Shown: positions 16,779 to 25,587, counted from the first letter of the stretch. The stretch: 52,298 bases of DNA from Promethearchaeota archaeon (GCA_019894875.1 JAGXNR010000012.1:1-52298), one strand, 5' to 3'. Numbers and translations: made by a program. The notes: generated by a model from the sequence alone, not told the origin.

Positions 16779-18506
16779 TCATTCTTGCTTTTGAATATAT
16801 TCTAATTTATCCATTATTGATCTTAATTTTAAGGCATCTGAGCCACCAGAGATTTGAATATTAACTAAAGATTCCTCTTCTATACCCGTGACATTAATTT
16901 CAATTAACAGATCTTCAGTACGTATTTGTTTAGTCTGCCTTTGAGCAAAAGCTTCCTTTAATGATTGATCTAAATTTAAGAATTCTGCAGCAATTTCTGC
17001 CCATACATCCTTCCAATAGGAATATTTGATTACATAATCGGTGACAGTTTGTTTATATAATTCAAGGTTACACCATCCTATTAAATCTCCTCTGTTCGGG
17101 AAATCTATTCTTTCTAGAAGATCATTTCTAATCTCTGCCAATATTTTTATGTCTCCTTTCTTTGCAGCATCTTTTATTTGCTGAGCAACGGGTGAGTAAT
17201 TTTGATTATTAATAGAATTCACAAATGGAAGTAAATCAAATTTTACTATTAAATCATTATTCTCGAATTTTTTCATTTCTATTAAGTCGTTCTCTTTGGG
17301 AGCTCCTTCTCGAAACCTTTCAGTTATTTGATAGCACTTCTCACGATTTTTAAATCGTTTTTGAATCGATTTTAGGATGTTCTGGGTAAATTCGTACTTA
17401 TTTCCAAAATATGGGGCTTTATCTAATTCTCTTTTTACATATGCTACACGATGTGAGATTATATATGGTGCAATGGTGTTAACAATGTTCACATCAATAA
17501 CATTGATTCCCAGAAGCCATGCGAGAGCTTTTGAATATCTTAGTAGATCTTTTGCTACTCTGACGCTTAGTATCGTATCAATTTTATTACAAACATTCTG
17601 AGCAGTATTAAAATGACAACCAGTACATAACCCCGCACTTGGTTTTATATCTTCTGTATTACCTTTATCTAATCTTGCACATAAAGTAAATTCTCTAATT
17701 ATTGCATGAATAAAATTATTGACTTCAGATGTAAAAGGGATCCTGTTAACATAATACCATATTTCCATTAGCTCATCAATGGTTAAAATCTTTGGAACTT
17801 GAATTAACTCGTCCCAACCCGAATATTTTTCATCTTTCCCTGATAAAATTAATTGTAAGTCATGACTCGCGGGCATTGAAATAGGAACTGAAATTCCAAA
17901 TCTGTCTAAAAATGGTTGTGATAACTCAAAAGTTCCCACGTCGTTAGGATTTATTGTAGCAAAAAGAGAAAATTTACTAATTGTTATAATTGAGTCATAA
18001 TATTTAACGGTACCCTCAGCAAGCAGGGATAATAAAATATCTTGAGCATAAGGTGTCAAACGATTTACTTCATCTATAATTTTCCAGAAGTTTGTTACAA
18101 ATTGTCTCCAAACGACTTCTTCTTCACCATCTTTCATTAATTTCCCTAATTTTAAAGTACCGATGAGCTTTTCTTCGGTTAGTTGAGGATGTCCTCTAAT
18201 GATTGAATTTTCTATTTCATTAAGTGAACTCGCTGTAAACATCCTTCCTAATAGTTTTACTAATGTGGTTTTACCTCCACCATGCCCTCCAATTAGGATC
18301 ATGGCAGAATTAGGAACAATAGCATTTAAAACACATAGAGACAATATTTCTGGTAAACTTTTTGATTGTACTTTTTTACTTTTTTCTGCTAAAAATTTAA
18401 TACTCAATTCTTTATGATGAACGAAGAGCTGATTCGCTTGGATTAAATTGATAATTTTCCAAACTTTTTTCCTAAGAATATCCTCTTCTCCTAAATTTGT
18501 CGACAT
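16779..18506 (-). CDS. MoxR-like AAA+ ATPase with Cys cluster
   Basis: A 575-residue AAA+ protein. Walker A is GGHGGGKT (73-80), Walker B IIDEVNR (143-149), sensor 1 ATINPND, and LDRFG follows as the Arg-finger/substrate-loop region. In the lid region four Cys (276, 294, 297, 306; C-x17-C-x2-C-x8-C) form a likely Fe-S or zinc site, which classical MoxR proteins lack. The C-terminal 250 residues are helical and end in a VNIQISGG strand region. It is first in a two-gene operon with the VWA/HExxH protein and is divergent from the TPR gene. Confidence 0.85.
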   Translation of the reverse strand: MSTNLGEEDILRKKVWKIINLIQANQLFVHHKELSIKFLAEKSKKVQSKSLPEILSLCVLNAIVPNSAMILIGGHGGGKTTLVKLLGRMFTASSLNEIENSIIRGHPQLTEEKLIGTLKLGKLMKDGEEEVVWRQFVTNFWKIIDEVNRLTPYAQDILLSLLAEGTVKYYDSIITISKFSLFATINPNDVGTFELSQPFLDRFGISVPISMPASHDLQLILSGKDEKYSGWDELIQVPKILTIDELMEIWYYVNRIPFTSEVNNFIHAIIREFTLCARLDKGNTEDIKPSAGLCTGCHFNTAQNVCNKIDTILSVRVAKDLLRYSKALAWLLGINVIDVNIVNTIAPYIISHRVAYVKRELDKAPYFGNKYEFTQNILKSIQKRFKNREKCYQITERFREGAPKENDLIEMKKFENNDLIVKFDLLPFVNSINNQNYSPVAQQIKDAAKKGDIKILAEIRNDLLERIDFPNRGDLIGWCNLELYKQTVTDYVIKYSYWKDVWAEIAAEFLNLDQSLKEAFAQRQTKQIRTEDLLIEINVTGIEEESLVNIQISGGSDALKLRSIMDKLEYIQKQE

Positions 18507-18780
18507 ATCGGGGTTTCTCTTCAGATTTTTCCTATTAAATAAAAATCAGTTTGATTATTTAATTCTATCTCAAAAAAATATGTTAAGCTACAAATTCATT
18601 GATTAATTTGAGCATATTTAAATATTAGAATTATAAATTCAAGAAAAACTAGAAATAACTATTTAATAAATTTTGAATATAGTATGTTATCAGATGAATT
18701 TTTGAAATCATTCTGTCAAAATAAAAATATATTCTATTATTCTAACGAAATCTAAGTAAACAGAGGAACTCTTACCAGAG

Positions 18781-20820
18781 ATGAATGAAAAAGATCTAAA
18801 TGGAAAAGGGAGACAATACATTAGGAGAATTAAAGAATTCTTTTTACCTAGAAGTTCTTTATTAAAAAAAAAAGACAGCGCTAATCTAGAATCTGAGAAT
18901 TTAATTAACATAGAAAATTTGATAAATGAGGGAAAATTCGAGGAAGCACTTTCAATAATTAATGATTGTGAAGGGATGAATGATCTATCAGACTCCGATT
19001 TAACATCATGCACCCTCCTTAAAAGTTACATTTTTAATCGAACTGGAAAATTTAAAGAAGGTTTTAGAGTAGCTGAAAAAGTTTATAAAAAAAGTCAAGT
19101 ACAAAACAAATTTCTACAATCATCTGATGCCCTTACAAACATGGCTCTGGCACGGTTATGGCTTGTAGATTACAACAAAGCTCACAATTTAATTACACAG
19201 AGCGAAGAATTGCTTCAAAAACTCTCTAAGATTTCAACCTCTGAGCTGAAACGAAGGGAGGCATCTATTGCTTATATTAAAGGATTGATCTATTGGTTTC
19301 AAGGTGATTTTAATAACGGATTGAGGTATGCTAAAGAGAGTTTAGAGTTAAACGAAACGGTGGGAAACAAAATTGGAATTGCTGAATCTCTTTATGGTAT
19401 TGGACAGTGCTTGTCTGTTATGAAAGGTGATTTAGATCAAGCACTTATATATATAGAACAAAGCCGAAATCTTGCTAAAGAATTAAATTATCGACAGCTT
19501 TTATTGCTTAATACTATAAATCTTGGAGTTTTTTATACATTTAAAGGTGAATTTAGGAATAGCTTAACTGTCTATAACCAAGCTTTACCTATTGCTGAAG
19601 AACTTGATATTAAACAGTTAATTATATTAATTAAAAATAACCTTGGGTTGAATTTCAAAGATTTAGGCAAATGGGACGAAGCTATTAAAAATATGAAACA
19701 ATCTATAAAATTAGCAAAAGAAGCAGGTTTCTATTGGTTATTAATCAATTCAATTGGTGGTCTGATAGAAATTCTCGTCTACAAAGGTGATATTAAACAA
19801 GCTCAGGTTCATTTAGAAGAAATGAAACAGTTTATCATAGATGACGACTCTAAAGTATTTAATTGGTATTATCAATATTGCGAAGCAATAATACTAAAAG
19901 CAAGTCCGCGGATTCATAATCGAGCCAAAGCGGAAGAAATACTGAAACGATTAGTTCAGAAAGAATTAACAAATGCTGAAATTACCATAAATTCTTTAAT
20001 TAATCTTTGTGATTTATTACTCGAAGAACTCAAGTCCACCAATGATTTTGAGATTTTAAAAGAGCTCGAACCACTCATAGCTCAGCTTTTAAATATTGCT
20101 GAAAATTCGAATTCAAATTGGGTTTTGGCTGAGACTTACACATTACAAGCAAAACTTGCACTTCTAACATCAGATCCAAAAGATACTAGACGGTTACTAA
20201 CAAAAGCTCAAGAAATAGCTGAAAGTGGGGGTATGCAATTATTAGCTGCTAAAATTTCAAGTGAACATGATAGTTTACTTAAAGAATTAAGTAAGTGGGA
20301 AGATTTAAAAGACAAGAATATTCCCTTAACTGAACGTATGGAATTGGCACACATAGATGATCAGATGAAAAGCTTGCTCTGGGATCGTGATTTAAGTTCT
20401 TTAGAATATACTGAGGAAGATCCAGTCATAATATTAATCTTAGCAGAAGGAGGTGTGTCAATTTTCTCTCATATATTTTCTAAGGATTGGTCTTATGAAG
20501 ATGATCTTGTTGGAGGTTTTTTATCAGCAATGAATTCATTTAGTGGTGAACTATTCTCCGAGGGATTGGATCGTGCGAAATTTGGAAAGCATACAGTACT
20601 TATGAAACCATTTGCATCTTTTTTCGCATGTTATCTGTTTAAAGGTCAATCTTATCTTGCTAATAAAAAGTTAAGTAAATTCATTAAAAATATTGAAACT
20701 AATAAGAGGGTGAAGATAATTTTTGAGAGTTATTATAAAAATCATAAAACCATAAATTTAGAGGAAAATCCACCTTTGGAAGAATTATTTACTGAAGTTT
20801 TTATTCAGAAAATTCCCTAA
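18781..20820 (+). CDS. TPR protein with C-terminal longin/roadblock-like domain
   Basis: A 679-residue protein. Residues about 40-500 are tandem tetratricopeptide repeats with recurring patterns such as AESLYGIGQCL and NNLGLNFKDLGKWDEAI. Residues about 545-650 form an alpha/beta domain starting EEDPVIILILAEGGVSIFS, then DDLVGGFLSAMNSFSGELFSEGLDRAKFG and FACYLFKGQSY. I associate this C-terminal pattern with Asgard TPR and GTPase-linked proteins; it has the strand-hairpin-helix order of longin-like folds. It probably scaffolds protein complexes and may bind a small GTPase. A GAGG motif lies upstream of the ATG. Confidence 0.7.
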   Translation: MNEKDLNGKGRQYIRRIKEFFLPRSSLLKKKDSANLESENLINIENLINEGKFEEALSIINDCEGMNDLSDSDLTSCTLLKSYIFNRTGKFKEGFRVAEKVYKKSQVQNKFLQSSDALTNMALARLWLVDYNKAHNLITQSEELLQKLSKISTSELKRREASIAYIKGLIYWFQGDFNNGLRYAKESLELNETVGNKIGIAESLYGIGQCLSVMKGDLDQALIYIEQSRNLAKELNYRQLLLLNTINLGVFYTFKGEFRNSLTVYNQALPIAEELDIKQLIILIKNNLGLNFKDLGKWDEAIKNMKQSIKLAKEAGFYWLLINSIGGLIEILVYKGDIKQAQVHLEEMKQFIIDDDSKVFNWYYQYCEAIILKASPRIHNRAKAEEILKRLVQKELTNAEITINSLINLCDLLLEELKSTNDFEILKELEPLIAQLLNIAENSNSNWVLAETYTLQAKLALLTSDPKDTRRLLTKAQEIAESGGMQLLAAKISSEHDSLLKELSKWEDLKDKNIPLTERMELAHIDDQMKSLLWDRDLSSLEYTEEDPVIILILAEGGVSIFSHIFSKDWSYEDDLVGGFLSAMNSFSGELFSEGLDRAKFGKHTVLMKPFASFFACYLFKGQSYLANKKLSKFIKNIETNKRVKIIFESYYKNHKTINLEENPPLEELFTEVFIQKIP

Positions 20821-20839
20821 ATGATCTGGAAATTCAATA

Positions 20840-21193
20840 TTAAAAATATCCTATGTGTCCAAGATTGTTCTTTTTATCATCTAACGCATACACAATTCCC
20901 ATAGATAAAGGTTCTTCACTTTTGTCTTTAGTTGATTTTGCCACTTTCTTTAGTGTTTCAAGTTTTAGAATATATACTCTATTGCATTTCTTACATCTTA
21001 CATGGATCTCTTTTGTCTTTTTTTTATCATCTTCATATTCTTCCTTCTTAAAAGGTTCCAATAATCCTGGATCATTATTATCGCAATTTTCCAAGAAGCA
21101 TTGATCTAATGATATTTTTTCCATCCCCCGTCGTGCAAGTGCAATAAAAGCCTCAGGGGGAATTTCATTTCTTAATTCTTCAGAATCCGTCAT
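20840..21193 (-). CDS. zinc-binding protein of unknown function
   Basis: A 117-residue protein with CFLENC followed about 30 residues later by CKKC in VRCKKCNRVYILKL, a four-Cys zinc-ribbon arrangement. A Lys/Asp/Glu-rich linker separates the pairs. The N terminus (AFIALARRGMEKI) is helical. No family recognised. It is convergent with the TPR gene. Confidence 0.6.
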   Translation of the reverse strand: MTDSEELRNEIPPEAFIALARRGMEKISLDQCFLENCDNNDPGLLEPFKKEEYEDDKKKTKEIHVRCKKCNRVYILKLETLKKVAKSTKDKSEEPLSMGIVYALDDKKNNLGHIGYF

Positions 21194-21340
21194 ACTTAGT
21201 TTATAATATCGATTAAATTAATTTTTATTGTTATTTATTATAAAATTAATTGATACATTTCTTATCATAATTATTCTTATTTAGTAGAATATCTAAAAAG
21301 AATAAGCTTAATTAGTAATTTTAATTATTTGAACTGAACT

Positions 21341-21646
21341 ATGCCAAAGAAAGAAGAATTTTCAAAAGAAACAATTGATCACATTTCTAAATTAGCATTA
21401 TTAGATTTATCTGAAGAAGAAAAAGAAAAACTTTCCAAACAATTAGGAGATATTCTCGATTATTTTAGAAAATTAGATGATCTTGATACTAGTAATGTTG
21501 TACCTACGACACATCCGATTGATGGTCTTTCCAATGTTTTCAGGGAAGATATTCCATGGAAATCTCTTTCAAATGAGGAAGCATTACAGAACACTAAATA
21601 CAAAAAAGATGGTTTTTTTAAAGCACCAAGGATCTTAAAGGAATAG
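21341..21646 (+). CDS. gatC: Asp/Glu-tRNA amidotransferase subunit C
   Basis: A 101-residue protein matching GatC end to end: IDHISKLALLDLSEEEKEKLSKQLGDILDYFRKLDDLDTSNV, then PTTHPIDGLSNVFREDIP, and the FKAPRIL terminus. GatC stabilises GatA in the GatCAB complex that converts misacylated Asp-tRNA(Asn) or Glu-tRNA(Gln). GatA and GatB are not in this window, so the operon is split. Confidence 0.9.
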   Translation: MPKKEEFSKETIDHISKLALLDLSEEEKEKLSKQLGDILDYFRKLDDLDTSNVVPTTHPIDGLSNVFREDIPWKSLSNEEALQNTKYKKDGFFKAPRILKE

Positions 21647-22639
21647 CTATTTTTTATATTCATCTGTTAATTTTCTTATTGCTTCAGCCATATCTCTCAG
21701 TGCTTGTCTCCTCTCTACTGGAGATAATGTATCAAAATCGTCACCAACATCTGTACCAATTGTAGAAGCCATTGCATGAAATTTTCTTTGAACTAATCCC
21801 ATTACATATCGTTCATAATATTCTAATGCTTTAGATAATTTTGAGTCATCCTTTATTTTTTCCCAAAGTTCCAAGGTTTCCAATGATTTAATTCCAAGAT
21901 CTATTCTAAACCAACTAATCGGGAAGAGTAATTCTCGTTCTACCCCCATTTCAATTATCATAAGATTCTCATCATCAATATAAATCTCTGGGATAATCTC
22001 TTCTTTAAATACGAGATTATCACTCATAATATACATGTTAGCAGCACCTCTACTTGTACATACAATACCTGTAGCAAACCCTTTAGCCATTCTTAGAGCT
22101 TCAGCATAATCCTCTAATTTTGTACCATTCAAATGGAGATTTACTCTTCTTACTCCTTGAAATTCTAAATTAATTTTGTGGGTTCCTTTCGCATCTGATA
22201 ATATCTTGGGGAATAAATCCTCATCTCTAGTTTTCTTATGTGCTTCAAGTAATTTATTTATAATCTTGTAATCTAATTTCAAACCGGGAATGACAGTATT
22301 TTGATTAAGAAAGGCATCCACTTCAAAATCTAATAAGCCATAGAAAAGCTTTTTCTGATTCATTATATTATAGATACTATCGACAATAGTTTTGATTAAA
22401 GCGATTGGATCTTCTCGAACAGAGTCAAATTCTTTTGTTTCGAACGTATCAATTTCAGTTTCAAGCCCCTCTTCTTGATAAAACGCTCCCCAGCTCAATT
22501 CACTGAAAATTAAACCTTCTGAATATAGATTATGGTGGGCATCTATGCTTATTATGCTTTTAGAGCCTCCTATTTCGACACCTAATTTAGATCCTGATGC
22601 TAGAATGGCAGAGGGAGGATTAATAAATTCGATCGGCAA
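21647..22639 (-). CDS. unknown protein (330 aa)
   Basis: A soluble 330-residue protein not assigned to a family. It begins with IEFINPPSAILASGSKLG, has a mixed alpha/beta core (GSKSIISIDAHHNLYSEG, NLEFQGVRRVNLHLNG, GIVCTSRGAANMYIM) and ends in an acidic/charged helical tail (DFDTLSPVERRQALRDMAEAI). No Cys cluster, membrane segment or nucleotide-binding loop is visible. Its stop abuts the GatC stop convergently. Well-formed composition argues that it is real. Confidence 0.65.
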   Translation of the reverse strand: MPIEFINPPSAILASGSKLGVEIGGSKSIISIDAHHNLYSEGLIFSELSWGAFYQEEGLETEIDTFETKEFDSVREDPIALIKTIVDSIYNIMNQKKLFYGLLDFEVDAFLNQNTVIPGLKLDYKIINKLLEAHKKTRDEDLFPKILSDAKGTHKINLEFQGVRRVNLHLNGTKLEDYAEALRMAKGFATGIVCTSRGAANMYIMSDNLVFKEEIIPEIYIDDENLMIIEMGVERELLFPISWFRIDLGIKSLETLELWEKIKDDSKLSKALEYYERYVMGLVQRKFHAMASTIGTDVGDDFDTLSPVERRQALRDMAEAIRKLTDEYKK

Positions 22640-22797
22640 TTTTCAACACTCTTTAAATTAGATATCCAAATGATTTTAATCAGTTTTTATTAAGGTTCTC
22701 AAATGATTATAGCAAGACCTTATATAAAAAATTAGTGGAAACGACAACAAAAAACTAAAAAGAAAGAATCTGTGTGAAGTATAAGATAAAATAAATG

Positions 22798-23010
22798 TTA
22801 TGTATCCCTTAATAACCCTATTTCTGCTGAAAATCCGGGAATCATCCCTTCATAATCAACGATAGTTTTTTCTTTCAATTTTTTTAAAATCAATCTAACT
22901 CCTTCAAATTCATCCTGACAAAGGTTTTGTAGTTCTTTATAATTTAATTGACCGCCTTTCTCCTTTAATTTATCAATAATGAATTTTTCTTCTTGAGTTA
23001 ATTCTGACAT
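22798..23010 (-). CDS. small winged-helix protein
   Basis: A 70-residue protein with the helix order of a winged helix-turn-helix: EEKFIIDKLKEKGG, then LNYKELQNLC (helix 2), EFEGVRLILKKLKEK (recognition helix) and a short wing (TIVDYEGMIPGF). It is probably DNA-binding or an adaptor. It lies 42 nt from the dUTPase gene on the same strand and may be co-transcribed after it. Confidence 0.55.
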   Translation of the reverse strand: MSELTQEEKFIIDKLKEKGGQLNYKELQNLCQDEFEGVRLILKKLKEKTIVDYEGMIPGFSAEIGLLRDT

Positions 23011-23052
23011 AATGTTACAGTCTTACTAATGATATATATAATTTTTTAAAAG

Positions 23053-23565
23053 TTATTTTTTGCCAGTACTCCCAAATCCACCTAATCCTCTTTCTGATCC
23101 CGGTAAATTTTCTGCTTCAATGAATTCATACTTTTCCATTTTTACTAAAATTATTTGACATATTCTTTCTCCTCTTTTCAAAATAACATTATTATTTGAA
23201 AGATTAATAACAATTGCCATCCATTCATTACGATATCCTGAATCAATTGTACCGGGGGAATTTACAATCGATAAACCCTCCCATAATGCCAAACCGCTTC
23301 TCGGAACAACCTTAAAATAATATCCTTCAGGTATTGCGGTAGCAAATCCTAAGGAACACCCTACTCTCTCTAAAGGTTTCAACGTATAAGAGTCCGATTC
23401 AACATCAAGCAATTCTCTTTTGTCTCCTTCAATGATAATCTTCCTAAATCCTTCGATTCGAGCATCCGCACCAGCATCACCAGGTTTAGACGGTTTTGGA
23501 ATTTTTGTATTATTCCCTATTCTTTTTACGGGGATCTGTAATTTCTTAGCTTTCTTACTCATCAT
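23053..23565 (-). CDS. dut: dUTP diphosphatase (dUTPase family)
   Basis: A 170-residue trimeric-type dUTPase with all five motifs: DAGADAR (1), PRSGLA (2), GTIDSGYRNEW (3, catalytic Asp), RGERICQIIL (4) and the C-terminal RGLGGFGSTG (5, which closes over substrate). It hydrolyses dUTP to dUMP and PPi, keeping uracil out of DNA. There is a roughly 20-residue insertion between motifs 1 and 2 compared with compact homologues. Confidence 0.88.
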   Translation of the reverse strand: MMSKKAKKLQIPVKRIGNNTKIPKPSKPGDAGADARIEGFRKIIIEGDKRELLDVESDSYTLKPLERVGCSLGFATAIPEGYYFKVVPRSGLALWEGLSIVNSPGTIDSGYRNEWMAIVINLSNNNVILKRGERICQIILVKMEKYEFIEAENLPGSERGLGGFGSTGKK

Positions 23566-23667
23566 TTATCATTCATAAAAAGATTATGTTCATAAAAATA
23601 CTTCCTATTAAAGAATAATTAAATTCGAATAGACAAAAAATCTTATATTATTATTCATTTAAACAAA

Positions 23668-24150
23668 GTGAAAAAGTATCCATTTGTGAAAAGTATGATA
23701 ATTACTGATAGATATGATCCTAGAAGCGACAAAGAAGCATTGAAAGAGATTTTCCAAGACTTTATTGAAAATAAATCCTATTTTTTCTCTCACTGGCAAA
23801 AATTTGAAGAAGAGTTAAATAAACGAACATTAGATCTCCAATATAGAAATTCAATGGTTATAGCCAAAGAAGATGGAAAAATAGTAGGTTTTGGTACATA
23901 TACTTTATTTAGAGATTATTTAGGAAATGATCGAGTTCTTATTCATCAAGTTCTCACAAAAAAAGAGGACTCTTTTAAAAAAGGAATTGAAGAAATGATC
24001 ATTCGTGAAATTCAATTATACATTAAACGGACCTTAAAAATTGATAAAGCCTATTTTATTTGCCCAGATGAAGATGGAGCATTAAGATCTGTATTTTTAA
24101 AGGTTGGTATTAATAAGTCCAAGCATATCTGGTATGAACATGATATATAA
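23668..24150 (+). CDS. GNAT-like acetyltransferase domain protein
   Basis: A 160-residue protein. SMVIAKEDGKIVGFGTYTLF resembles the central beta-strands of GNAT acetyltransferases; VLIHQVLTKKEDSFKKGIEEMIIREI resembles the following strand and acetyl-CoA-binding helix, although the usual RxxGxG/A loop is not evident. It begins with GTG at 23668; ATG at 23695 is an alternative. Acceptor unknown. It may be degenerate or non-catalytic. Confidence 0.5.
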   Translation: MKKYPFVKSMIITDRYDPRSDKEALKEIFQDFIENKSYFFSHWQKFEEELNKRTLDLQYRNSMVIAKEDGKIVGFGTYTLFRDYLGNDRVLIHQVLTKKEDSFKKGIEEMIIREIQLYIKRTLKIDKAYFICPDEDGALRSVFLKVGINKSKHIWYEHDI

Positions 24151-24251
24151 TTTCGTAGATCGAATATGATTTACTCCTACTATTCATTATATATCTAAAA
24201 ACATCCATAGAAAATACAAAAAATATAAACTTATTATTCATAAATGAAATT

Positions 24252-25004
24252 GTGAAAATTTTGACAGCCGAAATTGAAGAACTTATTGAAAAGGCAAAAA
24301 GATTAGCTAATCAAGAGAATTTTAAAGATGCTTTAGAAATCCTTGAAAAATTATATAAGAATAATCCTATTTCTGAAGAGGTTAGAAATAGTCTTTTAAA
24401 TACTCTATTTGCTTATGGAGGATACCTTAATGATGATTATACTTTACAATATAATGAAGCAAAAGATGTGTTTAAAAGAATTTTACAAATCGACCCTAAA
24501 AATTATCGCGCTCACTATAATCTTGGGATTACCAATTTTAATTTAGAGAATATAGATGAGGCGAAACAGTGTTATGAAGAAGCAATTAGAATTAAACCGG
24601 ATTATAAATACTGTTTTTATAATATCGGATTAATTTATGAGAGAGAGGGAAATTTACAGGAAGCTTTAAAATTTTATGAGAAAACTTTAGAGATAGATCC
24701 TCAATTTCCTTACGCCTACAACGCGAGAAATGATATTCTCGCGGATTTAGATGGCTTAAAAAAAGGGGGCGATAATTTAAGTAAACAACAAAAATTAGAG
24801 CAATTGAAATCATTACTAGAGATGTCGAAACGTATAAAAATTGAGATGATTCAAACCCTATTGAACATAGACAAGGATAAATTGTTAGGCTTACTTATTG
24901 ATTGGGGAAAGAATTACCAGTTTGAGATCGATGGTGATTTTTTAATCATAAATAGAGACGCTGTGCCACATTTAATACGCTCTCTTGAAGAGACGGATGT
25001 TTAA
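24252..25004 (+). CDS. TPR protein with C-terminal PCI/winged-helix-like region
   Basis: A 250-residue protein starting GTG. At least three TPR units are visible (AHYNLGITNFNLENIDEA, CFYNIGLIYEREGNLQEA and flanking repeats, ending EIDP/RIKP). After a hinge, residues about 180-245 read as helices then IEMIQTLLNIDKDKLLGLLIDWG and FEIDGDFLIIN, the helix-helix-wing pattern found at the end of PCI domains. It is probably a scaffold or adaptor. It sits 100 nt after the GNAT-like gene on the same strand. Confidence 0.7.
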   Translation: MKILTAEIEELIEKAKRLANQENFKDALEILEKLYKNNPISEEVRNSLLNTLFAYGGYLNDDYTLQYNEAKDVFKRILQIDPKNYRAHYNLGITNFNLENIDEAKQCYEEAIRIKPDYKYCFYNIGLIYEREGNLQEALKFYEKTLEIDPQFPYAYNARNDILADLDGLKKGGDNLSKQQKLEQLKSLLEMSKRIKIEMIQTLLNIDKDKLLGLLIDWGKNYQFEIDGDFLIINRDAVPHLIRSLEETDV

Positions 25005-25045
25005 TATTGCTAAAAGCTTAATGTACTCCCTTTTCTATTTCAAAA

Positions 25046-25174
25046 TTAGTTTTTTGTTAATCTATTATGAATACTATAACATACTATAACTATAATAAGA
25101 AGAGCTATACCACCAATGATGTATTGCATAATTGCAGGGTCGTTAAATAATTCTGCAAGATCAAATTGAAACAT
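25046..25174 (-). CDS. small single-pass membrane protein (42 aa)
   Basis: The frame runs from ATG 25174 to TAA 25046. A polar amphipathic start (FQFDLAELFNDPAIMQ) is followed by about 17 hydrophobic residues (YIIGGIALLIIVIVCYSI) and a short basic end. Typical of archaeal mini membrane proteins, but length alone leaves doubt. Confidence 0.4.
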   Translation of the reverse strand: MFQFDLAELFNDPAIMQYIIGGIALLIIVIVCYSIHNRLTKN

Positions 25175-25267
25175 AGAATTTTTTTTTGGAAGTTTTAAGG
25201 TCTTAATATATCCCTCTCTATTTAAAATTTAACTATTCTTTTTATAAGAGATTATTTTGAAGGAAAA

Positions 25268-25303
25268 TCAAAAGGAAATAAAAGAAAAAAAAATTGAAAA
25301 ATA
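25268..25303 (-). terminator. T-rich terminator after the dodecin gene
   Basis: On the reverse strand several T runs, the longest about nine, start about 10 nt after the TAA that ends the second dodecin segment. The position suits an archaeal oligo-T terminator and suggests that the whole interrupted dodecin region is a single transcription unit. Confidence 0.4.
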
Positions 25304-25311
25304 AATTAATT

Positions 25312-25553
25312 TTATCTTTCTAATTGAAAGTTTACTTGGACTCTTACGCGATAGATAAGCTTGTCGACGTCTTCTTAAGTTAAGACTGGGAAACCCATTA
25401 TTAAATCTTTTTAACCTTAACGTCAGATTCGATTATCTGAAGATTTCTAATTCCTCGTAAAGTTTTCTTAGCCTCCTCATAACAATTTTTGACTGCATCA
25501 GCCCAATTCTTGTCAGAGGTTCCAACTAACTGAATACTCTTATAAACCGGCAT
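25312..25553 (-). CDS. dodecin, interrupted by a ~35-nt non-coding segment
   Basis: The first segment (25553 down to about 25410) encodes MPVYKSIQLVGTSDKNWADA, then EEAKKTLRGIRNLQIIESDVKVK, the dodecin N-terminal strand, helix and second strand. The frame then hits TAA at 25403-25401. From 25374 another frame encodes EDVDKLIYRVRVQVNFQLER and ends TAA at 25312, the dodecin C-terminal strand. Removing 35 nt joins both into 68 residues, the usual dodecin length. Dodecins are dodecameric flavin-storage proteins. The flavin-stacking Trp of haloarchaeal dodecins is not in its usual place. It is either spliced or a recently broken gene; see the intron entry. Confidence 0.65.
25375..25409 (-). other. 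candidate protein-coding intron in dodecin
   Basis: The segment contains stops in two frames and a net frame change, and lies exactly between two conserved dodecin halves. Exon-1 GACGTT (25424-25419) can pair with exon-2 GACGTC (25371-25366). Exon-1 GGTTAA (25416-25411) can pair with TTAACT near the 3' end (25383-25378). An AAA bulge (25410-25408) covers the upstream junction, and GATT/AGTC pairs inside. This is a relaxed bulge-helix-bulge-like layout: the middle helix is longer than 4 bp and the second bulge is about 5 nt. The junction may be shifted by 1-3 nt with almost no change to the protein. Confidence 0.35.
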
Positions 25554-25587
25554 TTCAATCTCACTTTTTTTAAAATTTTTTTAGAAG

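Noticed and set aside
25401..25553. Stop-codon recoding (pyrrolysine or selenocysteine) in dodecin
   Set aside because: The stop is TAA, and reading through it does not reach the second half because the frame also changes.
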